The position numbers and the translations under genes were made by a program. Source: Methyloceanibacter superfactus (GTDB lineage Bacteria > Pseudomonadota > Alphaproteobacteria > Rhizobiales > Methyloligellaceae). From it: 64,000 bases of DNA. The notes under the pieces are model-generated. The model was given only the letters and a program-made list of their open reading frames with translations, had not been told where the DNA came from and did not search any database. Below, one piece after another: positions 10,568 through 20,181 of the stretch. Position 1 is the stretch's first letter; each line of letters opens with the position of its first letter. The stretch is from assembly GCF_001723305.1 (NCBI RefSeq), contig NZ_LPWF01000029.1, positions 62,001 through 126,000 on the forward strand, in the 5' to 3' direction.

Positions 10568-11461
10568 CTAGCGCAGCAACAGCCCCGGGAAGTGAGAGTT
10601 GCACGCCATTACATGGGTGATGGCCGCGCGGTCATATTCGTCGCCCGACCGGTAACGGTCGAAATAGGCATTGAGCGCATCCACCCGGTCCGGCATGGCG
10701 ACCACGGCCTGCAAACCCACCGAGACCCCGTAATTGGCGAAGGCGATCCGCACATGCGGCAGATAGGGCTCGCGGGCGAAATAGCCTTCCTGCATCCACA
10801 CGCGGTCCAGCATGTCGAGCGAGCGCCGGCGCTGGATCACCGCCCAGTCCTCGTCCGGGAAGAACTGCGTCATCCATAGCATCATGCCGAGCCCGAGATC
10901 CTGGGTGATGGCGAGCTCGCCGGCGATCTGATCGATGATCGTCTTCATCTCTGCGATCTCCGGCGCCAACGCCGTCTCGTCGAGCAGCCGGTAGGACACA
11001 TAGCCGTCGAACGCATCGAGTGCGCCGAAGCCGTAGCCGGGATACGGCCCGCTCAAGTCTTCTTGCATCTTCCAGACGACGCCGCGGCCGGGGATCACGA
11101 AGGGTCCATGAATATCGCGGGCGAGCGCGACGCCCTCCTCGCGAAATTTTGGATCGAAGCGCCCGAGCACGTGGAGCGCATAGAGCCACATGGCGAGATA
11201 ATGGAAATACTGGCCGTCGCGGTCGGGCTCCTCGCCGATGCGGATGCCACGCTTACGCCCCAACACACGCTTGACCTCCGACACGACCCACAGGGCCTCA
11301 TCGAGATATCTCTGGTCTTTTGTCGCTTCGTAGAGCGAGGCGAGCAGGACGACGCCGAATGCGTCCGTCCACAGATAGCGCAGGCCGTTCGGCCAAATAT
11401 GCTCGGCGCGCAACCATGCGAGCTTGCTCAGGACGGTGTCGATGTCCTGAAGCCCCCGCAT
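10568..11461 (-). CDS. uncharacterised alpha-helical (six-hairpin-like) protein at the end of the cco operon
   Basis: A 297-residue protein with no signal peptide. It is rich in amphipathic helices with repeated aromatic/Gly patterns (LRYLWTDAFGVVLLASLYEA, YFHYLAMWLYALHVLGRFDP, GLGMMLWMTQFFPDEDW) that look like an alpha/alpha-toroid such as six-hairpin glycosidase-like folds. The ATG overlaps the ccoS stop (TGATG), so it is translationally coupled to the cbb3 assembly genes. No catalytic motif is recognised. It could be an enzyme on a sugar-like substrate or an assembly factor; I cannot choose. Longer upstream starts exist but would overlap ccoS fully. Confidence 0.6.
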   Translation of the reverse strand: MRGLQDIDTVLSKLAWLRAEHIWPNGLRYLWTDAFGVVLLASLYEATKDQRYLDEALWVVSEVKRVLGRKRGIRIGEEPDRDGQYFHYLAMWLYALHVLGRFDPKFREEGVALARDIHGPFVIPGRGVVWKMQEDLSGPYPGYGFGALDAFDGYVSYRLLDETALAPEIAEMKTIIDQIAGELAITQDLGLGMMLWMTQFFPDEDWAVIQRRRSLDMLDRVWMQEGYFAREPYLPHVRIAFANYGVSVGLQAVVAMPDRVDALNAYFDRYRSGDEYDRAAITHVMACNSHFPGLLLR

Positions 11462-11619
11462 CAGGTGATCTCGTCGTCCGGAGGATCGTCCTCGAGCGCG
11501 CGATAGGCAGCGCCCTCCATATCGTCGAACTGGCCCGAGCGCAGCGCCCACAGGAAGGCGCCGAGGCCGAGCGCACCCAACACAAGCGCGGCGGGAATGA
11601 GCCAAGCGAGCGCCGTCAT
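11461..11619 (-). CDS. ccoS: CcoS, cbb3-type oxidase maturation protein
   Basis: A 52-residue single-pass membrane protein: MTALAWLIPAALVLGALGLG forms one hydrophobic helix, followed by the family-typical WALRSGQFDDMEG and a short acidic tail (EDDPPDDEIT). CcoS is needed for inserting haem b and CuB into cbb3 oxidase. Its ATG overlaps the ccoI stop (ATGA) and its own stop overlaps the next ATG, so the three genes are translationally coupled. Confidence 0.9.
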   Translation of the reverse strand: MTALAWLIPAALVLGALGLGAFLWALRSGQFDDMEGAAYRALEDDPPDDEIT

Positions 11620-13793
11620 GACCGCCCTCTCCCCGCCAGCCGCGCCGCGTTGAGCGTTACCAGGATCGAGGAGCTCGACATGACGATGGCCGCGATGAGC
11701 GGCGTGACGAAGCCGGCCATGGCGAGCGGCACGCAGATGATGTTGTAGACCCCCGCCACGCCGAAATTCTGAATGGCCATGGCGTGCGCGCGCTTGCCCG
11801 TGCCGATCGCCTCGGCCACGGGCGCCAGCTTCGCGCCTTGGAACACGAAATCCGCGGCGCGCTGGCTGAGATCGGCGGCCGTGGCCGGTGAGATGGAAGC
11901 GTGCGCCGCAGCGAGCGCAGGCGCATCGTTGAGGCCGTCGCCCGCCATCAGAACCTTGTGGCCCTCATCTGCGCGCGCCTCCAGCCAGGCAATCTTGCCG
12001 GCGGGCTTGAGCTCCGCGTGCCACGTCTCGATACCGGCATCGCGCGCAGCTGCTCGCCGCGGCGGTCCGGTCACCCGAGAGCAGCGCCACCGCGAAGCTT
12101 GGCGTTTCAAGGCCGCCACCGTCTCGGCCGCGTCCGGCCGCATCGTGTCGACGAAACGGAATCGCACGGGCCGACCATCGCCCTGCCGGTACCAGACCTC
12201 GGCACCTTCACTCTCCTCGCCCTCGGCGCCGCACCACGCCGCCGAGCCGAGACGTGCTTCCCCGTGCGGCGTCATGATTGCCAAGCCTTCGCCGGGGGTC
12301 TCAGCCACATCCCGAAGCGGGCACGACCGCGCCGAGCCGCTGCTCCGCGCCCGCGACCAGGGCCCGCGCGAAGGATGCCGGCTGGCTGCCGCCAGGGCCG
12401 CCGCGCGCGCCAGCAAATCGTCGGAAACCGCCTCGTTATCAATGAGTTGTGGCTTGCCGAGGGTGAGCGTGCCGGTCTTGTCGAACACCACCATGTCGAT
12501 CTCGGCGATGCGCTCCAGCCCATCGGGCGCCTTGACCATGATGCCGCGGCGGAACAGACGGCTCGCAGCGGCGATCTGCACCGCAGGGACGGCCAGCGCC
12601 AGCGCGCAGGGGCAGGTGATAATGAGCACGGCAATGGCATAGGTGAGTGCCGTCTGCCAGCCGGCGCCGAACGCCAGCCAGCCGAGAAAAGTCGCGAGGC
12701 CCAAGCCATGCACGGCCGGCGCGTAGATTTGCGCGGCACGGTCGGCGAGCCGACGGTAACGCGCCTTGCCCTGCTCCGCCGCCATCATCAACCGGCTGAT
12801 CTCCGCCAGCAGCGTCGCGGTGTCGGCGGCGGTGACCTCGATCTCCAAAGCCTGCGTCAGGTTGAGGGTTCCCGCATAGACTTGGGTCCCGGCGGCGACG
12901 GTGGCGGGCGCCGTCTCACCCGTGATGAAGACTCTGTCGACTTGTCCCTTACCCGCCGACACGACGCCGTCGGCGGCAACCCGCTCGCCCGCCGCGACTA
13001 GCAGGCGATCGCCCGGCCGCAGCGCATGGGCCGCCACTTTGCGGCGGGTCCCGTCCGCGTCGATGACCGTGGCGACGCCGCCCTGAAGGCTGAGCAGATT
13101 TTGTGCCTCGCCGCGCGCCCGCACGCGCAAGGACTCGTCGAGATAACGGCCGACCAGGAGGAAGAACAGCAGCGTGACGGCGGCGTCGAAATAGACCTGC
13201 TCGTTGCCGAGCATGGTTTGATACAGGCTCATGCCCGTCGCCAGAATGATGGCGAGCGAGATTGGCACGTCCATGTTGAGGCGATGGCCCTTGAGCGCGG
13301 CAACGGCCGAGGTGAAGAAGGGTTGCCCGGCATAGACCACGGTGGGTAAGGCGATCAATGCCGACAGCCAGCGGAACAATCCGGCGAGCGCCGGGTCCAT
13401 GTCGCCGCCCTCGCCTGACCAGACGGCGATGGACAGAAGCATGATGTTCATGGCGGCAAAGCCCGCCACCGCCACCCGCCGCAGCAGATATTTCTGCCGC
13501 GCATCGCCGCGATCCTGCTTCGCCGTCTCGATCGGCGCGGCGGTGAAACCGATGCGGTCGAGCGCGGCGATCACATCGACTTCGCTGGCGCGTCCCGGAT
13601 CGTAGGTGACGGTGACCCGCTTGGCCGCGAGCGATGCCCGCGCGCTTATCACGCCCGGAACGCGCAAAGCCGCCCGCTCCACCGAGCGCAGACACGCGCC
13701 GCAATGCATCTCATCGACGGCCAGAACAAGAGTATTTGGCGAGACGTCCGGCACCTGCGCGGCGAGAGCCGCCGGAGGCACGTGGGCGGTCAT
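11616..13793 (-). CDS. ccoI: CcoI copper-exporting P-type ATPase (internal paired frameshifts)
   Basis: About 725 residues. The N-terminal heavy-metal domain has MHCGAC; then come transmembrane helices, the CPC motif (ITCPCALALAVP), the phosphorylation loop DKTGTLT, and hinge GDGLNDAPAL. This architecture defines P1B copper ATPases; the place between ccoH and ccoS identifies CcoI, which delivers copper to the CuB centre of cbb3. Two stretches read out of frame: near 12310-12390 (expected HPFARALVAGAEQRLG) and near 12045-12110 (expected around LLSGD). Each is entered by a lost base and left by a compensating change, so the ORF stays open but about 50 residues are wrong as translated. The start overlaps the ccoH stop (ATGA). 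Confidence 0.9.
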   Translation of the reverse strand: MTAHVPPAALAAQVPDVSPNTLVLAVDEMHCGACLRSVERAALRVPGVISARASLAAKRVTVTYDPGRASEVDVIAALDRIGFTAAPIETAKQDRGDARQKYLLRRVAVAGFAAMNIMLLSIAVWSGEGGDMDPALAGLFRWLSALIALPTVVYAGQPFFTSAVAALKGHRLNMDVPISLAIILATGMSLYQTMLGNEQVYFDAAVTLLFFLLVGRYLDESLRVRARGEAQNLLSLQGGVATVIDADGTRRKVAAHALRPGDRLLVAAGERVAADGVVSAGKGQVDRVFITGETAPATVAAGTQVYAGTLNLTQALEIEVTAADTATLLAEISRLMMAAEQGKARYRRLADRAAQIYAPAVHGLGLATFLGWLAFGAGWQTALTYAIAVLIITCPCALALAVPAVQIAAASRLFRRGIMVKAPDGLERIAEIDMVVFDKTGTLTLGKPQLIDNEAVSDDLLARAAALAAASRHPSRGPWSRARSSGSARSCPLRDVAETPGEGLAIMTPHGEARLGSAAWCGAEGEESEGAEVWYRQGDGRPVRFRFVDTMRPDAAETVAALKRQASRWRCSRVTGPPRRAAARDAGIETWHAELKPAGKIAWLEARADEGHKVLMAGDGLNDAPALAAAHASISPATAADLSQRAADFVFQGAKLAPVAEAIGTGKRAHAMAIQNFGVAGVYNIICVPLAMAGFVTPLIAAIVMSSSSILVTLNAARLAGRGRS

Positions 13794-14307
13794 GGCCGGT
13801 CAGCGACGAACAGCGCCGCTTGAGGCGGTAGCTGGCTTCACCCTCCGCGCCCGCGCGCGAGGCAAGCGAAACGATCCACGTCCCCGGTGCGAGCGCGACG
13901 TCCGTCGCGTAGACGCCGGGCGAAACTTCGACGAAGTCGACGGCGCGGTCTTCCCGGTCGGTGGCCGGCCGGCTCACCTTGGCATCCAGCGCGAGATTGG
14001 TGACCGGCACCTGCGCCTCATCCAGCACGCTCAACGTCAGGCGTCCCTGGCTGTCGTCATAGGCCATCTCGGTTTGCCAGCCGAGCGCCGCTTGGCGCTT
14101 TCCCGCCTCGATCGTCTCATTGTAGTTCAGACCGCTGCGGTAAGGGTCCGGCCGATCGCCGCCGCTGAAGGTGTCGAGAGCGTAGTAGACGAGCAGACTA
14201 TTGGCGGCGAGCATCACCCCAAAAAACACGATGAGCCCCATGAGTACATGGCGCCCCTCGATGCCGTTGGCGAACCAGCCTTGCAAAAAACCGCCTTCAG
14301 ACTTCAT
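13790..14307 (-). CDS. ccoH: CcoH (FixH) cbb3 oxidase assembly protein (one frameshift near 3' end)
   Basis: The restored length is 172 residues. One N-terminal membrane helix (VLMGLIVFFGVMLAANSLLVYY) is followed by a periplasmic Ig-like domain with YRSGLNYNETIEAGKRQAALGW, characteristic of FixH. One C is missing near 13815 (minus-strand CGCCTG read as CGCTG); restoring it gives the ending KRRLFVADRP and a TGA that overlaps the ccoI ATG. Without the repair the frame would run on antisense of nothing recognisable inside ccoI. CcoH stabilises the cbb3 assembly intermediate. The ATG overlaps the ccoG stop. Confidence 0.85.
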
Positions 14308-15827
14308 CGCGGCGGCCCCTGGAATGTCGCCCCATGCTCGGTCCGCGCGCCACTGGCGATATCGGTGATCACGAAGGAGAACGGAGTCGCCGCCGAGGTC
14401 AGGGCCTTCACGCCAGGCTTGTCGAGGGTCAGATAGATTCGGACGGACTGGAGGTTGTCGGGAGGCACCGGCACCACGGCGCCGCCCTCATGTCCGATCA
14501 GATCGAGCGTGGCGCCCGGCAAGCCCTCCACGCCGATGGAGAAGGCCCGCGGCAGATAGAGCTTGTTGAGCAGCTTGATCGTGTAGCCATTGCGGACGCC
14601 GCCGTCGGATAACCGCACGTAGAGCGGGTTGCGGTCATGCAGAACATTCACGTCGAGCTCGGGCCGCGTCAGGAGCGCGATGAGCATGATGATGGCGACC
14701 GCGGCCATGGCGACGGCATAGAGGATGACCCGGGGGCGGAACAGATTGAGGGGCTCGGCGCCGACATCGCCCGCCTCGAGATTGCGCACCGTATCGTAGG
14801 CGATGAGACCGGTCGGCCGGTTCACCTTGGTCATGATCTCATCGCAGGCATCGATGCACAGCGCGCACTGAATGCATTCGAGCTGCGGTCCGTTGCGGAT
14901 GTCGATGCCGGTAGGACAGACGGCCACACATTGGCGGCAGTCGACGCAATCACCCCGCCCGTCCCAGGTCTCGCCCTTCCGGTGAGGACCGTGCGGCTCA
15001 CCGCGCCACGTGCGGTAGGAGATGAGCAGCGAATCGCGGTCGAACATGGCACCCTGGATGCGGGGCCACGGGCACATATAGATGCAGACCTGCTCGCGCG
15101 CGATGCCGCCAAGCACATAGGTCGTCGCCGTAAAGATGCCGACGAACAGATAAGCCGTCGTCGGCGCGTCGAAATCCCAGAATTGTTTGGCAAGCGTCGG
15201 TGCGTCGGCAAAATAGAAAACAAACGCGCCGCCGGTGGCGATAGCGATCAGCAACCAGGACAGATGCGTCGCCGCCTTCCGCCACAGCGTTTCGAAAGAC
15301 CACATATGTTTGTCGAGGCGAAGCCGCGCGTTGCGGTCGCCTTGCCAAAAGCGTTCGACCGCGATCATCAGATCGGTCCACACCGTCTGCGGACAGGTGT
15401 AGCCGCACCACACGCGCCCCGCCACCGAGGTGACGAGAAACAAGGCGAGCGAGGCGAGCACCAGCAGGCCGGTGATGTAATAGAATTCCTGGGGCCAGAT
15501 CTCGAGGAAGAAGAAGTAAAAGCGGCGCGCCGGCAAATCGATGAGCACGGCCTGGTCGGGAAGGTAGGGCCCCCGGTCCCAACGAATCCACGGCACGAGA
15601 TAATAGATGCCGAGCGTCACGGCCATGACGATCCATTTGACCGTCCGGAATGTCCCGTGGGCCTCCTTGGGGTAGACCTTGACGCGGCCGGCATAGAGCG
15701 AGCGGCCCTCGCCCGTGACCGTGGGCGTGTCGCTCCGCATGACGCCGGGCGCAGCTTCCACGGGGGCTGAATCCCCATTGCGCCCACTAGGCGCGCTGGA
15801 TCGTTCTTGCACTTCGGTCATAGTCAC
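14304..15827 (-). CDS. ccoG: CcoG (RdxA/FixG) iron-sulfur cytochrome oxidase accessory protein
   Basis: A 507-residue polyferredoxin with several membrane helices, the CGYTCPQTVWTDL signature, and two 4Fe-4S motifs (CVDCRQCVAVCP and CIQCALCIDACD). The C-terminal third is a periplasmic domain. CcoG is reported to reduce Cu(II) for cbb3 maturation. The gene lies between ccoP and ccoH in the normal order. The N-terminal about 60 residues are polar and poorly conserved, so the exact start is uncertain; 15827 leaves 16 bases from the ccoP stop. Confidence 0.93.
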   Translation of the reverse strand: MTMTEVQERSSAPSGRNGDSAPVEAAPGVMRSDTPTVTGEGRSLYAGRVKVYPKEAHGTFRTVKWIVMAVTLGIYYLVPWIRWDRGPYLPDQAVLIDLPARRFYFFFLEIWPQEFYYITGLLVLASLALFLVTSVAGRVWCGYTCPQTVWTDLMIAVERFWQGDRNARLRLDKHMWSFETLWRKAATHLSWLLIAIATGGAFVFYFADAPTLAKQFWDFDAPTTAYLFVGIFTATTYVLGGIAREQVCIYMCPWPRIQGAMFDRDSLLISYRTWRGEPHGPHRKGETWDGRGDCVDCRQCVAVCPTGIDIRNGPQLECIQCALCIDACDEIMTKVNRPTGLIAYDTVRNLEAGDVGAEPLNLFRPRVILYAVAMAAVAIIMLIALLTRPELDVNVLHDRNPLYVRLSDGGVRNGYTIKLLNKLYLPRAFSIGVEGLPGATLDLIGHEGGAVVPVPPDNLQSVRIYLTLDKPGVKALTSAATPFSFVITDIASGARTEHGATFQGPPR

Positions 15828-15843
15828 AACGAGAGCCTAGAGG

Positions 15844-16707
15844 CTACTGACCGCCGCCAAGCGAGTGGACGTAGATGGCAAGTTCCTTGATCGTCGCAGG
15901 ATCGAGGCGCCCCGTCCAGGCCGGCATCATGCCGCCGCGGCTATTGGTAATCGTCTCCACGACGGTCGCCTTGTCTCCACCGTAGAGCCAAAGTTCGTCA
16001 GAGAGGTTCGGCGCACCGAGCGCCTGATTGCCTTTGCCTTCCGCGCCATGACACATAGCGCAGTTGGCGGCGAAAATCACCTGGCCGCGCTTCGCGGCCG
16101 CGTCGTCTCCGGCATTGCCGGAGAGAGACAAGACATACTCCGCCACATCGGAAACCTGATCCGGCTTCAACATGCCGAGCTTGCCGAAGGCCGGCATCTG
16201 GCTGTTGCGCGTCGTGGGGTCTTCCGCCCGAATGCCATGGCTGATCGTTTGATGGATGGCATCGAGCGAGCCGCCCCACAGCCACACGTCGTCGCGCAAA
16301 TTCGGATAGCCGAAGGCACCTTGCGCGCCACGGCCATGACACGGCGCGCAGTTGTCGCCGAATGCCGCCGCACCGCCAGCCATTGCGAAGTTCAGAAGCT
16401 CGGGATCGGCCTGGATGGTCGCCAAGTCGGCGCTGGCGATCTTATCCCGGAATGTGGACTTGTCGGCCTGCGCGGCTTCCAGATCCTCGGAGACCTTCTC
16501 GCGCTGGCTATAGCCGAGAACGCCCTTGCTGTAGCTCGAGACCAGCGGCCACGCCGGATAGACGATCCAATAGCCGATTGCCCAGATGATGCAGGCATAG
16601 AACGTATAGAGCCACCATTTGGGCAGCGGCTTGTTCAGCTCTTGGATGCCGTCCCATTCATGGCCGGTCGTGCCGGCATCCCCTGTATCGCCGTCTTTCT
16701 TGGCCAT
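15844..16707 (-). CDS. ccoP: CcoP, di-haem subunit III of cbb3 oxidase
   Basis: A 287-residue subunit with one membrane helix (WWLYTFYACIIWAIGYWIVY) and two cytochrome c domains with haem sites CAPCH (Cys120, Cys123, His124) and CAMCH (Cys216, Cys219, His220). Candidate axial Met residues are in SQMPAFG and GGMMPAW. It passes electrons from soluble cytochrome c to CcoO. It follows ccoQ closely (three bases). Confidence 0.95.
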   Translation of the reverse strand: MAKKDGDTGDAGTTGHEWDGIQELNKPLPKWWLYTFYACIIWAIGYWIVYPAWPLVSSYSKGVLGYSQREKVSEDLEAAQADKSTFRDKIASADLATIQADPELLNFAMAGGAAAFGDNCAPCHGRGAQGAFGYPNLRDDVWLWGGSLDAIHQTISHGIRAEDPTTRNSQMPAFGKLGMLKPDQVSDVAEYVLSLSGNAGDDAAAKRGQVIFAANCAMCHGAEGKGNQALGAPNLSDELWLYGGDKATVVETITNSRGGMMPAWTGRLDPATIKELAIYVHSLGGGQ

Positions 16708-16710
16708 GGC

Positions 16711-16887
16711 TCAGTCGTCTTTCTCGTTCTTTGGCTCAGGGTCCTGCTCGAGAGGCAGCTTCGCCGCCTCTTCGAAACGCTTCTTGTTGCCGGGCCAAAA
16801 CGCATAGACCAGAACCCCGACGAACAGGGCGATGAAGAACAGGAGCGCAGCCACCTGGCTGATCGATGCCACTTGCTCATAGGTCAT
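16711..16887 (-). CDS. ccoQ: CcoQ, small cbb3 oxidase subunit
   Basis: A 58-residue protein, MTYEQVASISQVAALLFFIA and onward, with one membrane helix, then FWPGNKKRFEEAAKLPLEQD, the family-typical basic and acidic tail. CcoQ stabilises the complex and the CcoP association. It lies between ccoO and ccoP as expected. Confidence 0.93.
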   Translation of the reverse strand: MTYEQVASISQVAALLFFIALFVGVLVYAFWPGNKKRFEEAAKLPLEQDPEPKNEKDD

Positions 16888-16897
16888 CGTGCTATCC

Positions 16898-17632
16898 TCA
16901 CCTTAGGTTCGGTCCGGCGGCGTCGAACGTCGCGAAATCGACCAGGGTCCCGAGCATCTGCATATAGGCAATCAGCGCATCGAGCTCGGAAACGTAACCC
17001 GGCTCACCGTCGAACTCCCTGACCTGCGCCTTGGGGTAACGCGCGAGGAACTCCTTGAGCCCCTCCGTATTGGCGCCGGCCTGCAGCTCGACGTCCGTCT
17101 TGGCGCTCTCGATCATCTCTTCGGTATAGGGCACGCCGACAATGGCGCTGACCTTCAGGCGCTCCGCGATATCGCCATAGTCGAGCTCACGCTTGGCGAG
17201 AAACGGATAGCCAGGCATCACCGATTCCGGCACCACGGCCCGCGGGTCTGTCATGTGGGCGCGGTGCCATTCGTCGGAATATTTGCCGCCGACGCGCGCG
17301 AGATCCGGACCCGTGCGCTTCGACCCCCATTGGAACGGATGATCGTACATGCTCTCGGCGGCGAGGCTGTAATGGCCGTAGCGCTCGACCTCGTCCTTCA
17401 GCGAGCGGATCATCTGGCTGTGACAAAGATAGCAGCCCTCGCGAACATAGATGTCGCGACCGGCCAGCTCGAGCGGGGTGTAAGGCCGCATGCCCTGCAC
17501 CTTCTCAATGGTCGAGCTCAGCCAGAACAGCGGCGCGATCTCGATCAGGCCGCCAATGGCGACAACGATGAGAATGCCGATCAGTAGAAGGACCGAACTT
17601 TTCTCGAGGACTTGATGTTTTGCCCAGCTCAT
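16898..17632 (-). CDS. ccoO: CcoO, mono-haem subunit II of cbb3 oxidase
   Basis: A 244-residue subunit: N-terminal membrane anchor ([20 protein letters not shown]), then a cytochrome c domain with CYLCH (Cys67, Cys70, His71), and MPGYPFL providing the probable Met ligand. It transfers electrons from CcoP to the CcoN haems. The ORF starts nine bases after the ccoN stop. No frameshift. Confidence 0.95.
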   Translation of the reverse strand: MSWAKHQVLEKSSVLLLIGILIVVAIGGLIEIAPLFWLSSTIEKVQGMRPYTPLELAGRDIYVREGCYLCHSQMIRSLKDEVERYGHYSLAAESMYDHPFQWGSKRTGPDLARVGGKYSDEWHRAHMTDPRAVVPESVMPGYPFLAKRELDYGDIAERLKVSAIVGVPYTEEMIESAKTDVELQAGANTEGLKEFLARYPKAQVREFDGEPGYVSELDALIAYMQMLGTLVDFATFDAAGPNLR

Positions 17633-17641
17633 CTCATCCCC

Positions 17642-19315
17642 CTACTCGGCCGGTGCCGTATATTCGCCTGGCCGGAATTCAGGCGCCGCGGCAACTGCCG
17701 GCTGATCCCTCGCGTCGACAGGCTCATCGCCGCGGGCCGTGCGCCATAGATTATAAGTCATGAGCAGCGCGCCGATAAGGAACAGCAAGCCGCCGGCCGC
17801 ACGGATCACGTAGAAGGGATGCATGGCCTCTACGGTCTCGACGAAGGAATATTCGAGGAAGCCGAGGCTGTCGTAGGCCCGCCACATCAGCCCTTGCAGG
17901 ATGCCCGACACCCACATGGAGGTGATGTAGAGCACGATGCCGAGCGTCGAGATCCAGAAGTGCCACTCCACCAGCCGCTGCGAGTACAGAGCCTTGCGAT
18001 GCCAGAGCCAGGGCACGAGGCAATACAGCGCCCCGAAGGTGATGTAGGCGACCCAGCCGAGCGCGCCGGAATGCACGTGGCCGATGGTCCAGTCGGTGTA
18101 GTGCGACAGCGCATTCACCGACTTGATGCTCATCAGCGGCCCCTCGAAGGTGGACATGCCGTAGAAGGCGACGGCCACGATGAGCATGCGGATGACGGGA
18201 TCGGTCCTGAGCTTGTCCCACGCGCCTGACAGCGTCATCAGGCCGTTGATCATGCCACCCCAGGACGGCATCCACAGGATGATGGAGAAGGTCATGCCCA
18301 GCGTCTGCGCCCAGTCGGGCAGCGCCGTGTAATGCAGGTGGTGCGGACCGGCCCAGATATAGATGAAGATCAGCGACCAGAAATGGACCACCGAGAGCCG
18401 GTACGAATAGATCGGCCGCTCGGCGCGCTTCGGCACGAAATAATACATCATGCCGAGGAAGCCGGCGGTGAGGAAGAAGCCGACCGCGTTGTGGCCGTAC
18501 CACCACTGGGTCATGGCGTCCTGCACGCCGGAATAGATTATGTAGCTCTTGGTGCCGACGAGCGAGATCGGGACCGCCAAGTTGTTGACGATATGCAGCA
18601 TCGCGACGGTGACGATGAAGGCGAGATAGAACCAGTTCGCGACGTAAATATGCGGTTCGCGGCGCTTGGCGATCGTGGCCACGAAGACAAGGAAATAGAC
18701 CACCCAAACGGCGGTGAGCCACAGATCCACGTACCACTCGGGCTCGGCATATTCCTTCGATTGGGTGACACCGAGGACGTAGCCGGTGGCGGCCAGCACG
18801 ATGAAGAGCTGATAGCCCCAGAACACGAACCACGGAGACCATTTGCCGGCGAGCCTCGCGCGGCACGTGCGCTGCACGACATAAAATGACGTCGCAATCA
18901 GCGCGTTACCGCCGAAGGCGAAGATGACGGCCGAGGTATGCACCGGCCGCAGACGGCCGAAATTGGTCCAGGGCAGATCGAGATTGAGGACCGGAAAGGC
19001 CAACTGCCAAGCAATGACGTCGCCGATCAGGAAGCCGGCAAGTCCCCAAAAGACGGTGGCGATGACGCCGGCCCGGATAACGCCGTCCGCATAGCTCGTG
19101 GCGTCGTGCGGCTCCTTCTTCTCGATGATCTGCGTCAGCATATAGAGGAAGGAAAGGCCCGCGGCGCCCAGCAGAATGCAGCCGTGAAACGCGATCACCC
19201 GGTCTTCGCCGGCGAGAGCCAGAATCAGGCCGACGACAACGAGAAGTCCCGCCGCACCGAGCGCCAGGAAATCCGAGAACGCCTTCCACTCGTCACGCTG
19301 AAGCATTGCTGCCAT
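17642..19315 (-). CDS. ccoN: CcoN, catalytic subunit I of cbb3 oxidase
   Basis: A 557-residue multi-pass protein of the haem-copper oxidase superfamily. Expected ligand histidines are visible in [17 protein letters not shown] (low-spin haem), [12 protein letters not shown] (CuB) and [13 protein letters not shown] (CuB pair), and in [14 protein letters not shown] (haem b3/b). It reduces O2 with high affinity and pumps protons, supporting microaerobic growth. The promoter region holds a perfect FNR/FixK-type palindrome 52 bases upstream of the ATG. Confidence 0.96.
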   Translation of the reverse strand: MAAMLQRDEWKAFSDFLALGAAGLLVVVGLILALAGEDRVIAFHGCILLGAAGLSFLYMLTQIIEKKEPHDATSYADGVIRAGVIATVFWGLAGFLIGDVIAWQLAFPVLNLDLPWTNFGRLRPVHTSAVIFAFGGNALIATSFYVVQRTCRARLAGKWSPWFVFWGYQLFIVLAATGYVLGVTQSKEYAEPEWYVDLWLTAVWVVYFLVFVATIAKRREPHIYVANWFYLAFIVTVAMLHIVNNLAVPISLVGTKSYIIYSGVQDAMTQWWYGHNAVGFFLTAGFLGMMYYFVPKRAERPIYSYRLSVVHFWSLIFIYIWAGPHHLHYTALPDWAQTLGMTFSIILWMPSWGGMINGLMTLSGAWDKLRTDPVIRMLIVAVAFYGMSTFEGPLMSIKSVNALSHYTDWTIGHVHSGALGWVAYITFGALYCLVPWLWHRKALYSQRLVEWHFWISTLGIVLYITSMWVSGILQGLMWRAYDSLGFLEYSFVETVEAMHPFYVIRAAGGLLFLIGALLMTYNLWRTARGDEPVDARDQPAVAAAPEFRPGEYTAPAE

Positions 19316-19367
19316 TAGCCCATCCCCTCATCTTGGTGAGAATTGCTCTAGGCTGGAGCCCGGAACC

Positions 19368-19381
19368 TTGACCAAGATCAA
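19368..19381 (-). promoter_or_regulatory. FNR/FixK-type binding site upstream of ccoN
   Basis: TTGACCAAGATCAA is an exact TTGA-N6-TCAA palindrome, the consensus for FNR/FixK/Anr regulators, 52 bases upstream of the ccoN start. That spacing allows a site near -41.5 with a leader of about 18 bases. FixK or FNR control of ccoNOQP under low oxygen is established in Rhizobiales. Binding here is inferred from the match. Confidence 0.8.
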
Positions 19382-19556
19382 ACTCTCGACAGAGAGCCTG
19401 CGACAGAGGCACCAGGCCACGGCCATGGCCGAGCCGTTCGCCCTAGAAGCGTATCAAGGCCAAGGACAACCAGAGCGATCGAGCGCCCCTCGCTCAATCT
19501 AACTTCCTCTCGTCATCCCGAGCCACTATCATTGCAGAATTGTTCAGTGGGGGCAC

Positions 19557-19753
19557 ATGCGACTTTTAGTTGGAATCATTCTCGGCGCAGTGCTCACGAT
19601 CATCGGCGTCTACATCGTGGACATGGGCGCCGACGGGACCGAGCAGCGGCACATGGTGAACTGGGACGTTGTCGGGGCGCGGATCAGCGACCTGACCTCG
19701 GGCCTCAAGCGATCTGGGCCGACTTCACCCGTGAGATCACGGGCCCCACCTAA
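19557..19753 (+). CDS. small single-pass membrane protein, function unknown (one frameshift)
   Basis: Restored length 65 residues: MRLLVGIILGAVLTIIGVYI is a membrane helix, then VDMGADGTEQRHMVNWDVV and a short amphipathic tail ending in DFTREITGPT. The frame breaks at AAGCGATC (19708), where AAGGCGATC restores it. GTGGGGGC precedes the ATG. It is transcribed divergently from ccoN. Unknown role; it has the look of small inner-membrane proteins. Confidence 0.55.
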
Positions 19754-19826
19754 GCCACGTCTTCATCGTGATTTTTGACGATCGTCGGGCCTGCGGCCCC
19801 GAGCTGGGTGCTTGCCTGCGCGCGGC

Positions 19827-19919
19827 TGGCGGAGACGGGGGGATTCGAACCCCCGATACGGCTTTTGACCGTATAACGGTTTAGCAAACCGCCGCCTTCA
19901 GCCTCTCGGCCACGTCTCC
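19827..19919 (-). tRNA. tRNA-Ser (anticodon GCT)
   Basis: The minus-strand sequence begins GGAGACGTGGCCGAG and has a long variable arm typical of class II tRNAs. The anticodon loop TTTGCTAA gives GCT, reading AGC/AGT Ser codons. The T arm is GGGGGTTCGAATCCCCC, the acceptor closes CGTCTCC, the discriminator is G, and CCA is encoded at 19827-19829. Confidence 0.96.
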
Positions 19920-20181
19920 GTTCGACGCAAAGGCTTACTGATCCGGCGATGGGCGGTCAACACGACACCGTGCCCACCCGGCGAGATACTTGGCGCCTCA
20001 CGCCAGCCGAATCCGGCGTCCGGGCCCGGCATTGTCCTGCGGCCCGCCACCGCGCCTTGCAAGCGGCTCATGAGAAATGGCTGGAAACGGCCTCTCGGTG
20101 GTCTATCGGCCCTTCTGTTTTGCTGTGCCCGAGGATGTGCTAGGATTTTCAGCACTTCTTCACGGGGATGACGGGATCACC

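Noticed and set aside
14637-15770. 377-codon open frame antisense to ccoG
   Set aside because: ccoG has intact iron-sulphur motifs; the antisense frame has none.
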